64,000 nt of DNA, taken from JACJYM01 sp965230495 (lineage in GTDB: Bacteria; Bacteroidota; Bacteroidia; Chitinophagales; Saprospiraceae). Shown here in pieces: positions 9,755 to 19,676 of the stretch. The notes under the pieces were generated by a model. That model worked only from the letters and a program-made list of their open reading frames with translations. It did no database searches and had not been told where the DNA came from. Position numbers and translations under genes: made by a program. The DNA lies in contig CBDDLC010000002.1 in NCBI GenBank assembly GCA_965230495.1, positions 62,001-126,000 on the forward strand, read 5' to 3'. Each line of letters begins with the position of its first letter. The first letter of the stretch is position 1.

Positions 9755-10106
9755 TTTAAAATGTTCAATGTGTTAAAGTTAGTGATTTTCAGCTTTTCAT
9801 TTATCCAGCCTCTGATTATTGAAGTACTTATCCAATCCAAACTGAAAAAGTGTTGATGTGATATACAATAAGACAATAATCAATTTCATGAATTAGAATT
9901 ATAGTTTAAATGTCGGCTGAACTATTTGGATTTGGGTTCAAAATTAAACTATCGAGCAGTTTGATTGGAGTATCGGTAGATTAATCAACCCCTTGACTTT
10001 ATATTATCTAGTTTCACCGATTGTCTAATCAAGGTAACCGTATGTCAGCTTCTAGATCCATTAGCATTTTTTAGTGTGCAATTTTGAATCAAATTTTGAT
10101 TTAAAG
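9755..10106. promoter_or_regulatory. Divergent control region between the LytTR operon and the surface cassette
   Basis: The 352 bp between the two divergent starts contain no gene. The part at 9960-10050 is rich in short dyads: TTGATT (9961-9966) with AATCAA (9983-9988), and ATCGGT (9972-9977) with ACCGAT (10016-10021). AATCAA occurs four times between about 9879 and 10093 with uneven spacing. I find no clear TAnnTTTG box. The arrangement is compatible with operator sites, but none can be assigned from sequence alone. Confidence 0.35.
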
Positions 10107-11777
10107 ATGAATAATCTACGAGCATTTATAGTTGTTTTAATATCCTTTTGTTGGCAAGGTGAAGCATTAACTCAGGTGATGACAGGCCAAGTAGGATTAC
10201 AAATGGAGTGGTATTCTTTAAAAAAGGATGATAGCACCCAGTTAAGCAGAAGAATTCCCTTCAATTACAGAATGTTTTTAAATCCTACTATCAATGTATC
10301 ACAAAAACTTTCTATTCCATTCAGTTTCTCCCTTAGTAAAAGACATGCACAAGCCATATATCCTAGACCTATTAATCAAACGCCAATAGATTATATCAAG
10401 GACCCAAATAATAATGTAGGTGTACACCCGAGATTTGAATGGGGAGATTTTCATTTGGGAACTCATATGCCTGAGTATTCTCAACTTTCCATTGGTAATC
10501 TGCCCATATTTGGAATCGGGATGGATATAAATCCCGGAAAATTTCGATTGGCAGCAAGCTATGGGTACGCCAATTGGGGGCTGGTAAGTGATACGACTCA
10601 TCACATTATTGGAGTCAATCAACGCAGAGTAATTTCAACCAAAATTGGAATAGGCAAAAAGGATGCATCAGGAATTTACTTGAATGCAATTAAAATTACC
10701 GATTTACCAAACCAAAGTAATATTTACTATAATGATCGACCTGAAGAAGGTGCGGTGTTATCGTCAAACTTTGATGTAAAGGTTTCATCCAAAATAAAAT
10801 GGAAAGGAGAGTTAGCTCTTAGTTCTCTAACTCCTAATCTATTAATGGATCCCGTGGATGTCGATAATAACCCTACTTTAAGATTTGCTTCAAGCATTAT
10901 TGAACCCAAAGAAGGATCACATGCTGATTTTTCAGCCTTATCACAACTTTCCTTTACCACTAATAATTTCAATTTGGGATTAAACTTTAAGCAAATTGGG
11001 GCCGGGTTTAAGTCATTAGCATTCCCATTCCAACAGTCGGACTTAATAGATATTACTATTTCTCCTGCATTATTGATGTTCAAAAACAAACTAATACTAA
11101 ATGGAGAATTTGGTTATCGAATTGATAATATTTCGGGAACCAAGTTAAGCCAAAGCACTAATGAGTTAATTGCAATTAATGGAAATTTAACCCTTTCTAA
11201 AAGTGTAAATATAAATGCCAACTACAACAATTTTGGTATTGAAAATGGTATCGACAATGATACTCTCAAAGTTAAATTCGTCTCCGATAATTTAGGAGTT
11301 TCTACAAATATTAGATTCGAAACTAAAGGAGTAAAAAATTCACTGATTTTAACTTACGGAAAATCTACTTTCGAAGATCTTAACACCTTTACTGGTGGTA
11401 TGAATGATAATAATACTACCTCGTATATCATAGCCTATTCACTAAGCAAGGATGCTTATACGATCGGTTTTACCGGTAGCAAAATATTTAATAATCAAAT
11501 AGTGCGAGATATTGAAATATCAAATTATTCACTGAATCTCGGTTGTAGGATTAAAAACGACAAGCTAAAAATATCAACTAGAATTGGGTTGAATAAAACA
11601 AATATTATTGATGAGAATATTAGCAACGATCAATTATTGATAAGGCCGAAAATTGTTTGGAAAGTATTTGATAAAACGAGCTTGACTTTTGCGGGGGTAA
11701 TCAATAGATATAAAAGGAGTAATTCTGTAAATTATTCGGAATCCCTTCTTACCACGGGGATAACAAGTAGTTTTTAA
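10107..11777 (+). CDS. Predicted outer-membrane beta-barrel protein of a surface cassette
   Basis: I do not recognise a named family. The start at 10107 is preferred over the upstream ATG at 10074 because it gives a clean signal peptide (MNNLRAFIVVLISFCW... to about residue 22). The mature 530 or so residues alternate polar and hydrophobic positions, contain many short strands with Asn/Asp-rich turns, and end in Phe, all typical of outer-membrane barrels. The segment around ISPALLMFKNKLILNGEFGYRID looks like paired strands. It is the first of three same-strand genes coding for exported proteins (62 and 28 bp apart). That suggests it anchors or exports the 1836-residue product that follows. 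A porin-like or secretion role cannot be told apart here. Confidence 0.65.
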   Translation: MNNLRAFIVVLISFCWQGEALTQVMTGQVGLQMEWYSLKKDDSTQLSRRIPFNYRMFLNPTINVSQKLSIPFSFSLSKRHAQAIYPRPINQTPIDYIKDPNNNVGVHPRFEWGDFHLGTHMPEYSQLSIGNLPIFGIGMDINPGKFRLAASYGYANWGLVSDTTHHIIGVNQRRVISTKIGIGKKDASGIYLNAIKITDLPNQSNIYYNDRPEEGAVLSSNFDVKVSSKIKWKGELALSSLTPNLLMDPVDVDNNPTLRFASSIIEPKEGSHADFSALSQLSFTTNNFNLGLNFKQIGAGFKSLAFPFQQSDLIDITISPALLMFKNKLILNGEFGYRIDNISGTKLSQSTNELIAINGNLTLSKSVNINANYNNFGIENGIDNDTLKVKFVSDNLGVSTNIRFETKGVKNSLILTYGKSTFEDLNTFTGGMNDNNTTSYIIAYSLSKDAYTIGFTGSKIFNNQIVRDIEISNYSLNLGCRIKNDKLKISTRIGLNKTNIIDENISNDQLLIRPKIVWKVFDKTSLTFAGVINRYKRSNSVNYSESLLTTGITSSF

Positions 11778-11839
11778 AAGACCCAATTAATCATTCATAG
11801 CGACTAGACGCAATTTGTATAAATTATAAAATAACATTT

Positions 11840-14800
11840 ATGAAAATCGTAAATTTTTTTCCAATTCTTTTGATAATGTTTTTGTGTGCTGAAGCTAAAG
11901 CTCAGTTGACGACAACACTAAATGTAAATTCAAATCCATCACCTAAAATACTGGAGTGGGCTGCCAACCCACAAACTGTTATCATGACTGTTACAAATAC
12001 ATCTACCAGTGTTATCGATTATAAGATTAAAGGAAGTATAAATAAAAATGGAAGGGTAGTTATACAAACCAAAGTCAATCAACTTCCCACAAAAAGTATT
12101 GATGCAAATTTCACCGAGACTTTCTTTGTAGAAGACGTTATTCCAAGTGCCGCGGTTGATATTATTGACACTGATTTATCAAACAAGGTGATGCAAACTG
12201 GTAAGATTTCAGCAGGAAATTACATGTTGTGTGTAGAGTTGGTAGATCCAAACAATCAAAACCAGATACTGTCAATAGAGCAGTGTAGACCTTTTACCGT
12301 ACAGGATTATCAACTTCCAAGATTATTGTCACCACTGGATGATAGTGATATTGCTATTGATAACCCTATTTTATTTACATGGTCGCCAGTTTCTCCCCCT
12401 TTGAGTGGAGTGAGCTATAGATTTTTAATTATAGAGTTGGGCATAGGGCAAAATGTACTTACAGCCTTTCTAAATAATAATCCCATAGCGGAAGAAGTGG
12501 TTTTAGGTCAAACTTCATTGTTGTATGACAATAGTTATCCTATACTAGAAGAAGGAAAAAAATATATATGGAGCGTGCAGGTCATTGATGAAGAGGAAAA
12601 CGTAATAGGGGATGATAATGGTTTTAAAGGTTGGGCAGAACCTTATCGGTACGGAGTTCTATCGATCAACGATGAGCCTGAAATAGAAGGAGAAAGTAAT
12701 GAGTCAACTTCCTGCGATTGTGATTTAGAAAGTTATAGTTCTAAAATTTCTTTGGAGCAAAACGAAGATAATGCCTCTAAATACACATTGTCAAAGCTAA
12801 GTATGTTAAAGAAATTTGAAAAATGCAAAAAATATGAACATACTGTTACACAATATATAAACATAGACTGGGGAGATGGAACCATTGATTCTATAAATTA
12901 TAATCAATTGCACCTTAGCTTTTCTCATGTTTATGATGAGGAAGAAAACCTTCCAGATGAAATTTGTTTAGACTATGAATTTAGATACTATGTTGGAGAT
13001 GGATTTGGAACTAAAGATACCTGTATCGAAACGATTTGTCTTGAACTCAACTCTTTGACTGTTAATTCGTGTGATGTAGATGTCAATTTTAGTAAGTCAA
13101 AATCGGACTTCGCTTATACATTTATTGCCGATATTCAACCCCAAAATGGCTCTACGATTGACAGTGTTTCTTGGTTAGTAGATGGAGAATATCTAGGAAA
13201 TGGGGATACACTGATTCATAATTTTACTCGAACTAGAAAGTATAATGTCTGTTTATTGACCTACGTAAAAAATGCTGATGGTACCGCTTGTGAAAAACAA
13301 AAATGTAAAGAAGTTAAATTGGAGGGTTGTACATTTGAAGAATGCAATTCGGATTGTAGCTCTATTTCTACGAAGGCCTATGTAGCAGATGATGTTATTC
13401 ACTTATGTGGAGGATTTAGCATGGTCCTTACTGAAGATCCAACAGGTTCTGCATCCTCATTATCAGGTAAGGGCAAAGTTTATTTTCCGTGGTTGTTGAC
13501 GGATGTGGCTGTTGAATTTTCTGGAATTAAGGTCAATGCCCAAGATTTTATGTGCGATGGAGAGATTTGGGCTGTAAAGCATGAGCAGGCACCAACCTAC
13601 CCACAGCAGTGGGGTATAAACGTGGTGATGGGCTTTAATTGGACAGAGCCATTAATCAGAGATATTGAAACATGGGTGAAAAATACATCAGATCAAGATG
13701 TTGACCTATATGGTCAGGCTCAAGCACAGGTTCATCCAGTTAAAGTACCACTGGGAGTCAATAATGCGGAGGGCTATACGTTGGCATTCTCAGCTTTTCA
13801 ATTCACGCCGACAAGGAACAAGTTTAGTGCCGTTGCAGTAGTAGATGTCGACTTTTATGACGACCACACTTTGGGATTTGAAGCCACCGAAATTACCTAT
13901 ACAGCAGATGGTCCTATTAACCCCTTTTCCAATGGGGGATCAGGAGGATTAAAAATAATAGCTCCTAAGACAATTTATTATACAACTCAGAATAATACAG
14001 ATAATCCGGAATGGTTCGCCATTCGATTTAATCAAAGAGGCAGTGGGCACTGGGGCACTGGTATAAATTGGACTAGTACATGTGGTGGAAAATTGGATTG
14101 GTGTTTTAGAGCAGATGTTGATTTTGAATTGCCTCGAAAATGGTTCATTCCTATACCCGACAATGGAAATAAGGTAAGTACCAATGTTCAAACAGAAATA
14201 TGTAATTGGCAAGATTGGATAGTTACAGTTGATCTGCCCAAGTGCGAAATTACTGGTTCTGATGGATTTGAATTACAAGTGAATGACCTAACATATGATC
14301 ACTCATTAGTCCGTAATCAATCAGGTATGATATTTCCTCCAAATTATGGAATGGATGCTACAGAGTCATTCAAAGGATTTTGGCTCAAACAAGCCAAGCT
14401 TATATTTCCTGATAGGTTTACCACTTTTGCTGATACTACCAGAAGATTAGAGACTCAACTTAACAACTGGGTAATACATAAAAAGCACGGTGTTACGGGA
14501 GAATTATTAGGAAGGAATATTATCAACTTTCCAGACGGTAACATTGCAGATTTAGGAGCCAGCATTGATACCATTAAACTCAATATGGTAAACAGTTCAT
14601 TTACTGAGGCTTATATGAGTGGACAGTTGCTACTTCCTCTGACCGATGATAGCCCTTCCAATGCTATTAATTATAGGGCATTATTTGGTACTGGTAGACA
14701 AGATAGCCATGAAGGATTTCAATTTGTTATGCAACCGGATGGTACCTTGCAAAGTGAGTTCTTTGCAGGAGCAGACTTAGAAATATATGAAACATCCTAC

Positions 14801-17350
14801 TTGGAATTAAATCTTAGGGATGCTGAAACCACTTTTGATATAGAGCTCAATGGAGCTATTGACCTGCCGGATGAGATAAATAATCCTATTAATAATAGAG
14901 GCATACCAATCAATTTTGACACCAAATTTGAGAGCTTGGGGATGAATTATAAAAAGACATCGAGCGGAAAGACCTTCAAATTTGATCAGGGAAAATGGGG
15001 TTTTGCAAGTCCTCAAAAACAATTATTTAGATTTCCAATCTCAATTGAAAACTTTAACCCCATTATGAAGACAACTCAAGGAACAGAAGTATGCCGAGGT
15101 GGTGTGTCATTTGATGCAGTGGTTAATTTGGCAAACAACAGAATAGGAGGTAGAACCACAGTTGAAATTATAGGAGCCATTGACAAACCAAATGGACAGC
15201 GATTGCAACCAAGATTTAGAGAAGTCAATTTGTCAAAAATTGATGTACATGCTGATTTAGCCGCTATAAAAATGAATGGTTCTATAGAGTTTATAAGTGA
15301 TGATCCAGTATGGGGAGATGGTGTAAAAGGGAATATTGATGCACAATTCAAAACATTGAATACGAGTGTTTCGGCAGCTGCTTTTTTTGGCAATACTACT
15401 TATGGTTCAATCAATAGATACCGTTATTGGAAGGTAGAGGCTCAAGCCATATTACCACCTCCTGGCATCCCATTTTTGCCGGGTGTGGCCTTTAGGGGAT
15501 TTGGAGGAGGAGCTTACCATCACATGAAAGCGGATTATAATGCTGCTTCACTTACATTGCCGAGTGGTTCTAATAGAATAGAAAATCCAGTTTTTACTGG
15601 GGCTCGTTTTACACCTAATCCGAGTATTGGTTTTGGATTTAAAGCAAAGGCTATTGTGGCCACTACTCCGAAGGAAGAGACATTCAATGCTGATATAGGT
15701 CTTTCTGGAGAATTTGCAAGTAGCGGAGGTATGACCTTTATAAGATTTGATGGAGATTTTTGGCTTGGAGCAGGATTTCAAAAAAGATCAGAAGCGGTTA
15801 CCTATGGAAATGTATTTGCTCAATATGATTTTCCTGACAAGGTATTTGATATGGGAGTAAGAGTGAATATCAATAAAGACCCCATAACAACCCCAAATGG
15901 TGTTGGATTGGCCCTTCATATTGATGGAAAAAATAATAAGTGGTTTTTTAAGGTGGGAGAACCTAACAATTTAAACACCGTAAGAGTGGCAGGAGTAAAT
16001 GTACAAGAGTATCTTATGTTTGGTAACGATATCTATGCTCCTAGCAACTTTATGGACAAAACGAGAAATGGATATAAAGCTGCTACAGGATATTACCCAT
16101 CCATTAATAATGGAATATCTTCTCAAACTGTGAATGATAATACTACAACTGGAAGAGGGTTTGCATTTGGAATCGGCGTAAACTTTGATAGTGGAAACAA
16201 GGATAAAAATATACTAAATGGCCTGTCAATTAGATATAGATTTACAGGAGGTTTTGAAGTGAATTCGTCATTAATGCAGTATGATCCAAGTTATTCATGT
16301 GCTGGATATAATCCTGTAGGTCTTGCAAACGGATGGAGAATAAAGGGCAATGTAGCAGCTTATGCTTCCTCGAGTGTAAACTTACATGTTAGTTGCTGGC
16401 CCTGCAGGAAAAGGCCTAGAAATTTCAATTTACTAAGACTAGGGTTGGGAGCATGGTTATCTGCTGAGTTTCCACGTCCTAACTATTTAGCTGGTGGAGT
16501 AGATGGTCATTATAATGTGCTGGGCGGTGCTATTAAAGGAAGTTTTAGAGCTAATTTTCAAGTTGGACAGAGATGTGGTGGTGTTCTTCTTGACGGAGGC
16601 TCTAATTTTGATCAAGAAGATAGTGCCGAAGAGCAGAGAAGGCAACTGATTTCTCAGTTGTTGCCCAGCAATGGAACTAATCTTGACACTACGACTGTAT
16701 TTACCGTCATGTATGGATTTTTACCAAACACCGCCTTTGATGCAGCAGAGTTGCAAAATGATGGGAGTATCAAAAACCGAACTTTTCAGGCTAGATATAC
16801 CGCCAAACTCTATGAATCTAGTGCCGGTAATTGGACAGAGGTAAGATTACTCGAAGATGTAAATAGTATTGGAGAGTATATTTATTATCATGAACCACTA
16901 CGAGCTATCACTACTAATATGGATCAGGGTGGATTAAATACTGGACTTAATTTAGGAGGAAACAGCAATGGTAATCTAAATACTACTCCTACAAATAGTG
17001 CATCTCAAAACTTGGAGGGGATGAATATACCTCCATCTAATACATCTCTTGGAATGAGTGGCAACGAGGGGTTGTCGAATGGTTCTGATTTGCCAAATGG
17101 AGGTTACTCCGGTGAAGATGAATTTGTAAATAACGAAAGTATCCTAAAGTCTGCTACCTATTACCGATTTGAATTGGAAGCTAAGCTTTATGAGTTAGTT
17201 AATGGAAATTGGGTAATAGCTAAAAACAATAATGGGCAAGAAGTGGCAGAAAGAAAAACGGTACACTTTAGAACAAAAGGCCCTGTTAACATTGATAATT
17301 CAAATACGAATCAAAACAGCTCGAGTGGCACACCAAGCATGGGATTTTAG
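11840..17350 (+). CDS. Giant multidomain surface protein (1836 aa), TANFOR-like N-terminus
   Basis: The signal peptide is MKIVNFFPILLIMFLCAEAKAQ. Residues about 25-160 (NP.PKILEWAANP, TGKISAGNYMLCVEL, QCRPF) resemble the TANFOR module seen at the start of large Bacteroidota surface proteins. An Ig-like domain follows (PLDDSDIAIDNPILFTWSP). Residues about 330-500 hold two PKD-like domains (one with IDWGDGTID). The central 900 residues are Gly/aromatic-rich beta sequence with no family I know. Near the C-terminus two related segments occur (ARYTAKLYESSAGNW and FELEAKLYELVNGNW), separated by an Asn/Gly/Ser-rich linker. The end GTPSMGF is not a recognisable type IX sorting tail. Middle member of the three-gene cassette. 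A structural or adhesive surface role is inferred; no enzymatic motif is seen. Confidence 0.65.
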   Translation: MKIVNFFPILLIMFLCAEAKAQLTTTLNVNSNPSPKILEWAANPQTVIMTVTNTSTSVIDYKIKGSINKNGRVVIQTKVNQLPTKSIDANFTETFFVEDVIPSAAVDIIDTDLSNKVMQTGKISAGNYMLCVELVDPNNQNQILSIEQCRPFTVQDYQLPRLLSPLDDSDIAIDNPILFTWSPVSPPLSGVSYRFLIIELGIGQNVLTAFLNNNPIAEEVVLGQTSLLYDNSYPILEEGKKYIWSVQVIDEEENVIGDDNGFKGWAEPYRYGVLSINDEPEIEGESNESTSCDCDLESYSSKISLEQNEDNASKYTLSKLSMLKKFEKCKKYEHTVTQYINIDWGDGTIDSINYNQLHLSFSHVYDEEENLPDEICLDYEFRYYVGDGFGTKDTCIETICLELNSLTVNSCDVDVNFSKSKSDFAYTFIADIQPQNGSTIDSVSWLVDGEYLGNGDTLIHNFTRTRKYNVCLLTYVKNADGTACEKQKCKEVKLEGCTFEECNSDCSSISTKAYVADDVIHLCGGFSMVLTEDPTGSASSLSGKGKVYFPWLLTDVAVEFSGIKVNAQDFMCDGEIWAVKHEQAPTYPQQWGINVVMGFNWTEPLIRDIETWVKNTSDQDVDLYGQAQAQVHPVKVPLGVNNAEGYTLAFSAFQFTPTRNKFSAVAVVDVDFYDDHTLGFEATEITYTADGPINPFSNGGSGGLKIIAPKTIYYTTQNNTDNPEWFAIRFNQRGSGHWGTGINWTSTCGGKLDWCFRADVDFELPRKWFIPIPDNGNKVSTNVQTEICNWQDWIVTVDLPKCEITGSDGFELQVNDLTYDHSLVRNQSGMIFPPNYGMDATESFKGFWLKQAKLIFPDRFTTFADTTRRLETQLNNWVIHKKHGVTGELLGRNIINFPDGNIADLGASIDTIKLNMVNSSFTEAYMSGQLLLPLTDDSPSNAINYRALFGTGRQDSHEGFQFVMQPDGTLQSEFFAGADLEIYETSYLELNLRDAETTFDIELNGAIDLPDEINNPINNRGIPINFDTKFESLGMNYKKTSSGKTFKFDQGKWGFASPQKQLFRFPISIENFNPIMKTTQGTEVCRGGVSFDAVVNLANNRIGGRTTVEIIGAIDKPNGQRLQPRFREVNLSKIDVHADLAAIKMNGSIEFISDDPVWGDGVKGNIDAQFKTLNTSVSAAAFFGNTTYGSINRYRYWKVEAQAILPPPGIPFLPGVAFRGFGGGAYHHMKADYNAASLTLPSGSNRIENPVFTGARFTPNPSIGFGFKAKAIVATTPKEETFNADIGLSGEFASSGGMTFIRFDGDFWLGAGFQKRSEAVTYGNVFAQYDFPDKVFDMGVRVNINKDPITTPNGVGLALHIDGKNNKWFFKVGEPNNLNTVRVAGVNVQEYLMFGNDIYAPSNFMDKTRNGYKAATGYYPSINNGISSQTVNDNTTTGRGFAFGIGVNFDSGNKDKNILNGLSIRYRFTGGFEVNSSLMQYDPSYSCAGYNPVGLANGWRIKGNVAAYASSSVNLHVSCWPCRKRPRNFNLLRLGLGAWLSAEFPRPNYLAGGVDGHYNVLGGAIKGSFRANFQVGQRCGGVLLDGGSNFDQEDSAEEQRRQLISQLLPSNGTNLDTTTVFTVMYGFLPNTAFDAAELQNDGSIKNRTFQARYTAKLYESSAGNWTEVRLLEDVNSIGEYIYYHEPLRAITTNMDQGGLNTGLNLGGNSNGNLNTTPTNSASQNLEGMNIPPSNTSLGMSGNEGLSNGSDLPNGGYSGEDEFVNNESILKSATYYRFELEAKLYELVNGNWVIAKNNNGQEVAERKTVHFRTKGPVNIDNSNTNQNSSSGTPSMGF

Positions 17351-17378
17351 TAAAAAAGAATATAAAAACAATAGAAAA

Positions 17379-19511
17379 ATGAAAAATATATTTTTGATCA
17401 TAGCACTAATCTTTATTCAAATATCAGTTCTTACAGCACAAAATGATTTAAATAAAGCACTTCACGCAGAATTAATACTTATTGGTCGAAGTTCACCGGA
17501 TTCGATAATACTTAGATGGGGAGTGTCGAAAGCTGCAGTATGGGAAGATGCCCTGAATAAGGGATACATAATAGAACGAGCGGAATATGACCCTAATGTT
17601 TCAGATTATGAAAAACTGAATTACAAACCTATAAGTACAGAAGCATTTAAAGTGTGGCCGATTACTCGATGGGAGAATATATTCAATAGTATGGATGAAG
17701 AAGACGAAGATTATCAATATGCAGCGTTGGCTGTTAATTTGAGTGGAGTGGCAAATTTTGAATCAGGACAAAAATCCACCAGTTTGTTTAGTGATGGACT
17801 AAACTCTTTGGGAGAAGGAAAAAGTATCACCGATAATAGATATGGATTTTGTATGGTTGCTGCAGATAGGTCGGCCATAACAGCAGAAGCTCTGGGATTA
17901 AGGACTACAGATACTGATATAGCGGTGGGAAAAACTTACGTCTATAGAATTAGCTTGGCAAGCTATGGAGGTAAGTATTTTGTGAAACCAGCTTATTTGA
18001 AAATCAAAGCGGAGGATTTTAATCCTATCATTGATAAGTCAAAACTGGTTATTACGCCAAAGCATGAAAGTATTATGATGACATGGGAAAGACCAGCATT
18101 TATGAACTCTTTTTTTATTGAACGATCTTTTGATGGCAATTCCTACATTAGGTTAAACGAGGCTCCACTAAATAGAGCAAATCATCCAGCATATTATGGC
18201 AAAGATTTAGGAGCCTATTTAGATGAGAATTTACTGAATTATAATACGTACTATTATCGAATATATGGTGCAACATCGTTTGGTGATGAACTGTTAATGG
18301 CGGAGTTTTCAGCTATGCCTAAAGATATGCGTGCTCCATCAAAACCATTTATAAATCAACCCGAACATATTCAGCCTGATGAGGTCAGTGTAACTTGGGA
18401 ATGGACAGATGATGGAGAAAGTGCTGATCTGAATGGGTTTAACATTTTGAGAGGAAAAGATGTACACGGACCATTTGATAAGCTAAATAGCGACTTAATT
18501 GACTTGCAACTGAGAGAATATAATGACGAAGAGTTTATCGCTGACGGCAAAAATTATTATGTTATAGAAGCGGTGGACGCATCAGGAAATGTAAGTAGTT
18601 CAAGAGCCGCTTACGTGACCTTAATTGATTCTATTCCACCTGCTGTTCCGGAGTTTTTGGATGGTAAGATGGATTCCACAGGCGTAGTCACCTTAGTTTT
18701 AAAACCAAACACTGAAAGAGATCTGATGGGATATAGAATATTGTTTTCTAATCAAGAAGATCATGAGTTTTCTGTAATTCAAGATAGGTTTGATGAAAAT
18801 ATTGACACTTACCAAATGGGCTTTGAGTTTAAAGATACTGTTAGCCTTAATACATTGACCAAATATGTTTACTACAAAGCGACAAGTTTAGACTACAATT
18901 ATAACGAATCGGAATTGAGCCACTTCATTCGTGTAAAGCGACCTGATAATATTCCTCCTGTACCTCCATTGATTAAAGGATATAAAGTAAGTGAAGATAA
19001 TGTAGTATTGGATTTGGTGCCCTCAACCAGTGATGACGTTGTGTCACATTCGGTATATAGGAAAGAGTCGGACCAAACAGATTGGAGTATAATTTCTATA
19101 GTGGGGAAGGAAGTGTCTATATTTAAAGACACTACAGTTTCTGAAGGTATTGACTATCACTATAGCATAAGTGCAACCGATGATAGTGATAACGAATCAA
19201 GAATGTGTAATCCAGTGAAATTACGTAAAGTAGAAAAAATAGATTTCAAAGGTCCGGAGCCAACGGCTAAATATGATTTAGAAAATAAATTTATTGAAAT
19301 CACATGGGAATCTGCAGAGAATAGGTCTACGAAATATGTGCTGTCGAGAATGATTAATTCGGGTAAATGGGAAATACTTTCTATTGGCGAAGATAACTTC
19401 TTTATTGATGAGGATTTAGATGTCCAAGGGAATTATTTATATCGATTGAAAAGCTATTCACATGACTTAGAATCTATTCCAATAGAGTCAGAATGGCTTG
19501 TAATTAAATAG
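17379..19511 (+). CDS. Secreted fibronectin type III repeat protein
   Basis: The start at 17379 gives a good signal peptide (MKNIFLIIALIFIQISVLTAQ). A longer frame begins inside the preceding gene and is rejected. The 710-residue product has an N-terminal region of about 210 residues with no family I recognise, then a chain of about five fibronectin III-like domains. Their marks are ITWESAENRSTKYVLSR, VTWEWTDDGESADLNGFNI and LLNYNTYYYRIYG, separated by Pro-rich boundaries such as DNIPPVPPLI. No sorting tail, transmembrane helix or catalytic motif is visible. It lies 28 bp after the giant surface protein and is almost certainly co-transcribed with it. It probably acts as an extracellular partner or spacer. 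Confidence 0.7.
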   Translation: MKNIFLIIALIFIQISVLTAQNDLNKALHAELILIGRSSPDSIILRWGVSKAAVWEDALNKGYIIERAEYDPNVSDYEKLNYKPISTEAFKVWPITRWENIFNSMDEEDEDYQYAALAVNLSGVANFESGQKSTSLFSDGLNSLGEGKSITDNRYGFCMVAADRSAITAEALGLRTTDTDIAVGKTYVYRISLASYGGKYFVKPAYLKIKAEDFNPIIDKSKLVITPKHESIMMTWERPAFMNSFFIERSFDGNSYIRLNEAPLNRANHPAYYGKDLGAYLDENLLNYNTYYYRIYGATSFGDELLMAEFSAMPKDMRAPSKPFINQPEHIQPDEVSVTWEWTDDGESADLNGFNILRGKDVHGPFDKLNSDLIDLQLREYNDEEFIADGKNYYVIEAVDASGNVSSSRAAYVTLIDSIPPAVPEFLDGKMDSTGVVTLVLKPNTERDLMGYRILFSNQEDHEFSVIQDRFDENIDTYQMGFEFKDTVSLNTLTKYVYYKATSLDYNYNESELSHFIRVKRPDNIPPVPPLIKGYKVSEDNVVLDLVPSTSDDVVSHSVYRKESDQTDWSIISIVGKEVSIFKDTTVSEGIDYHYSISATDDSDNESRMCNPVKLRKVEKIDFKGPEPTAKYDLENKFIEITWESAENRSTKYVLSRMINSGKWEILSIGEDNFFIDEDLDVQGNYLYRLKSYSHDLESIPIESEWLVIK

Positions 19512-19676
19512 CAATTCGAAAAGAGAAAATAGTCGTAGAAGTAATTTTTAAAACGAACAATTTGGATATTGTAGACATAAGATGCCGTTACTCAGATCAT
19601 TTGTGCCGAAGGTCATTCGGTATATTAATTAGATTTTGGTTCCCTCTACATTTGAGTCATAATTAAAACAAAAAAA

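Noticed and set aside
17232..17378. An upstream extension of the fibronectin III protein
   Set aside because: It overlaps the end of the giant gene, and the downstream ATG at 17379 starts a clean signal peptide.
19606..19620. Small CCGAA/TTCGG hairpin upstream of the lipoprotein
   Set aside because: Only 5 bp of stem with no T-run; too weak to call a terminator or regulatory element.
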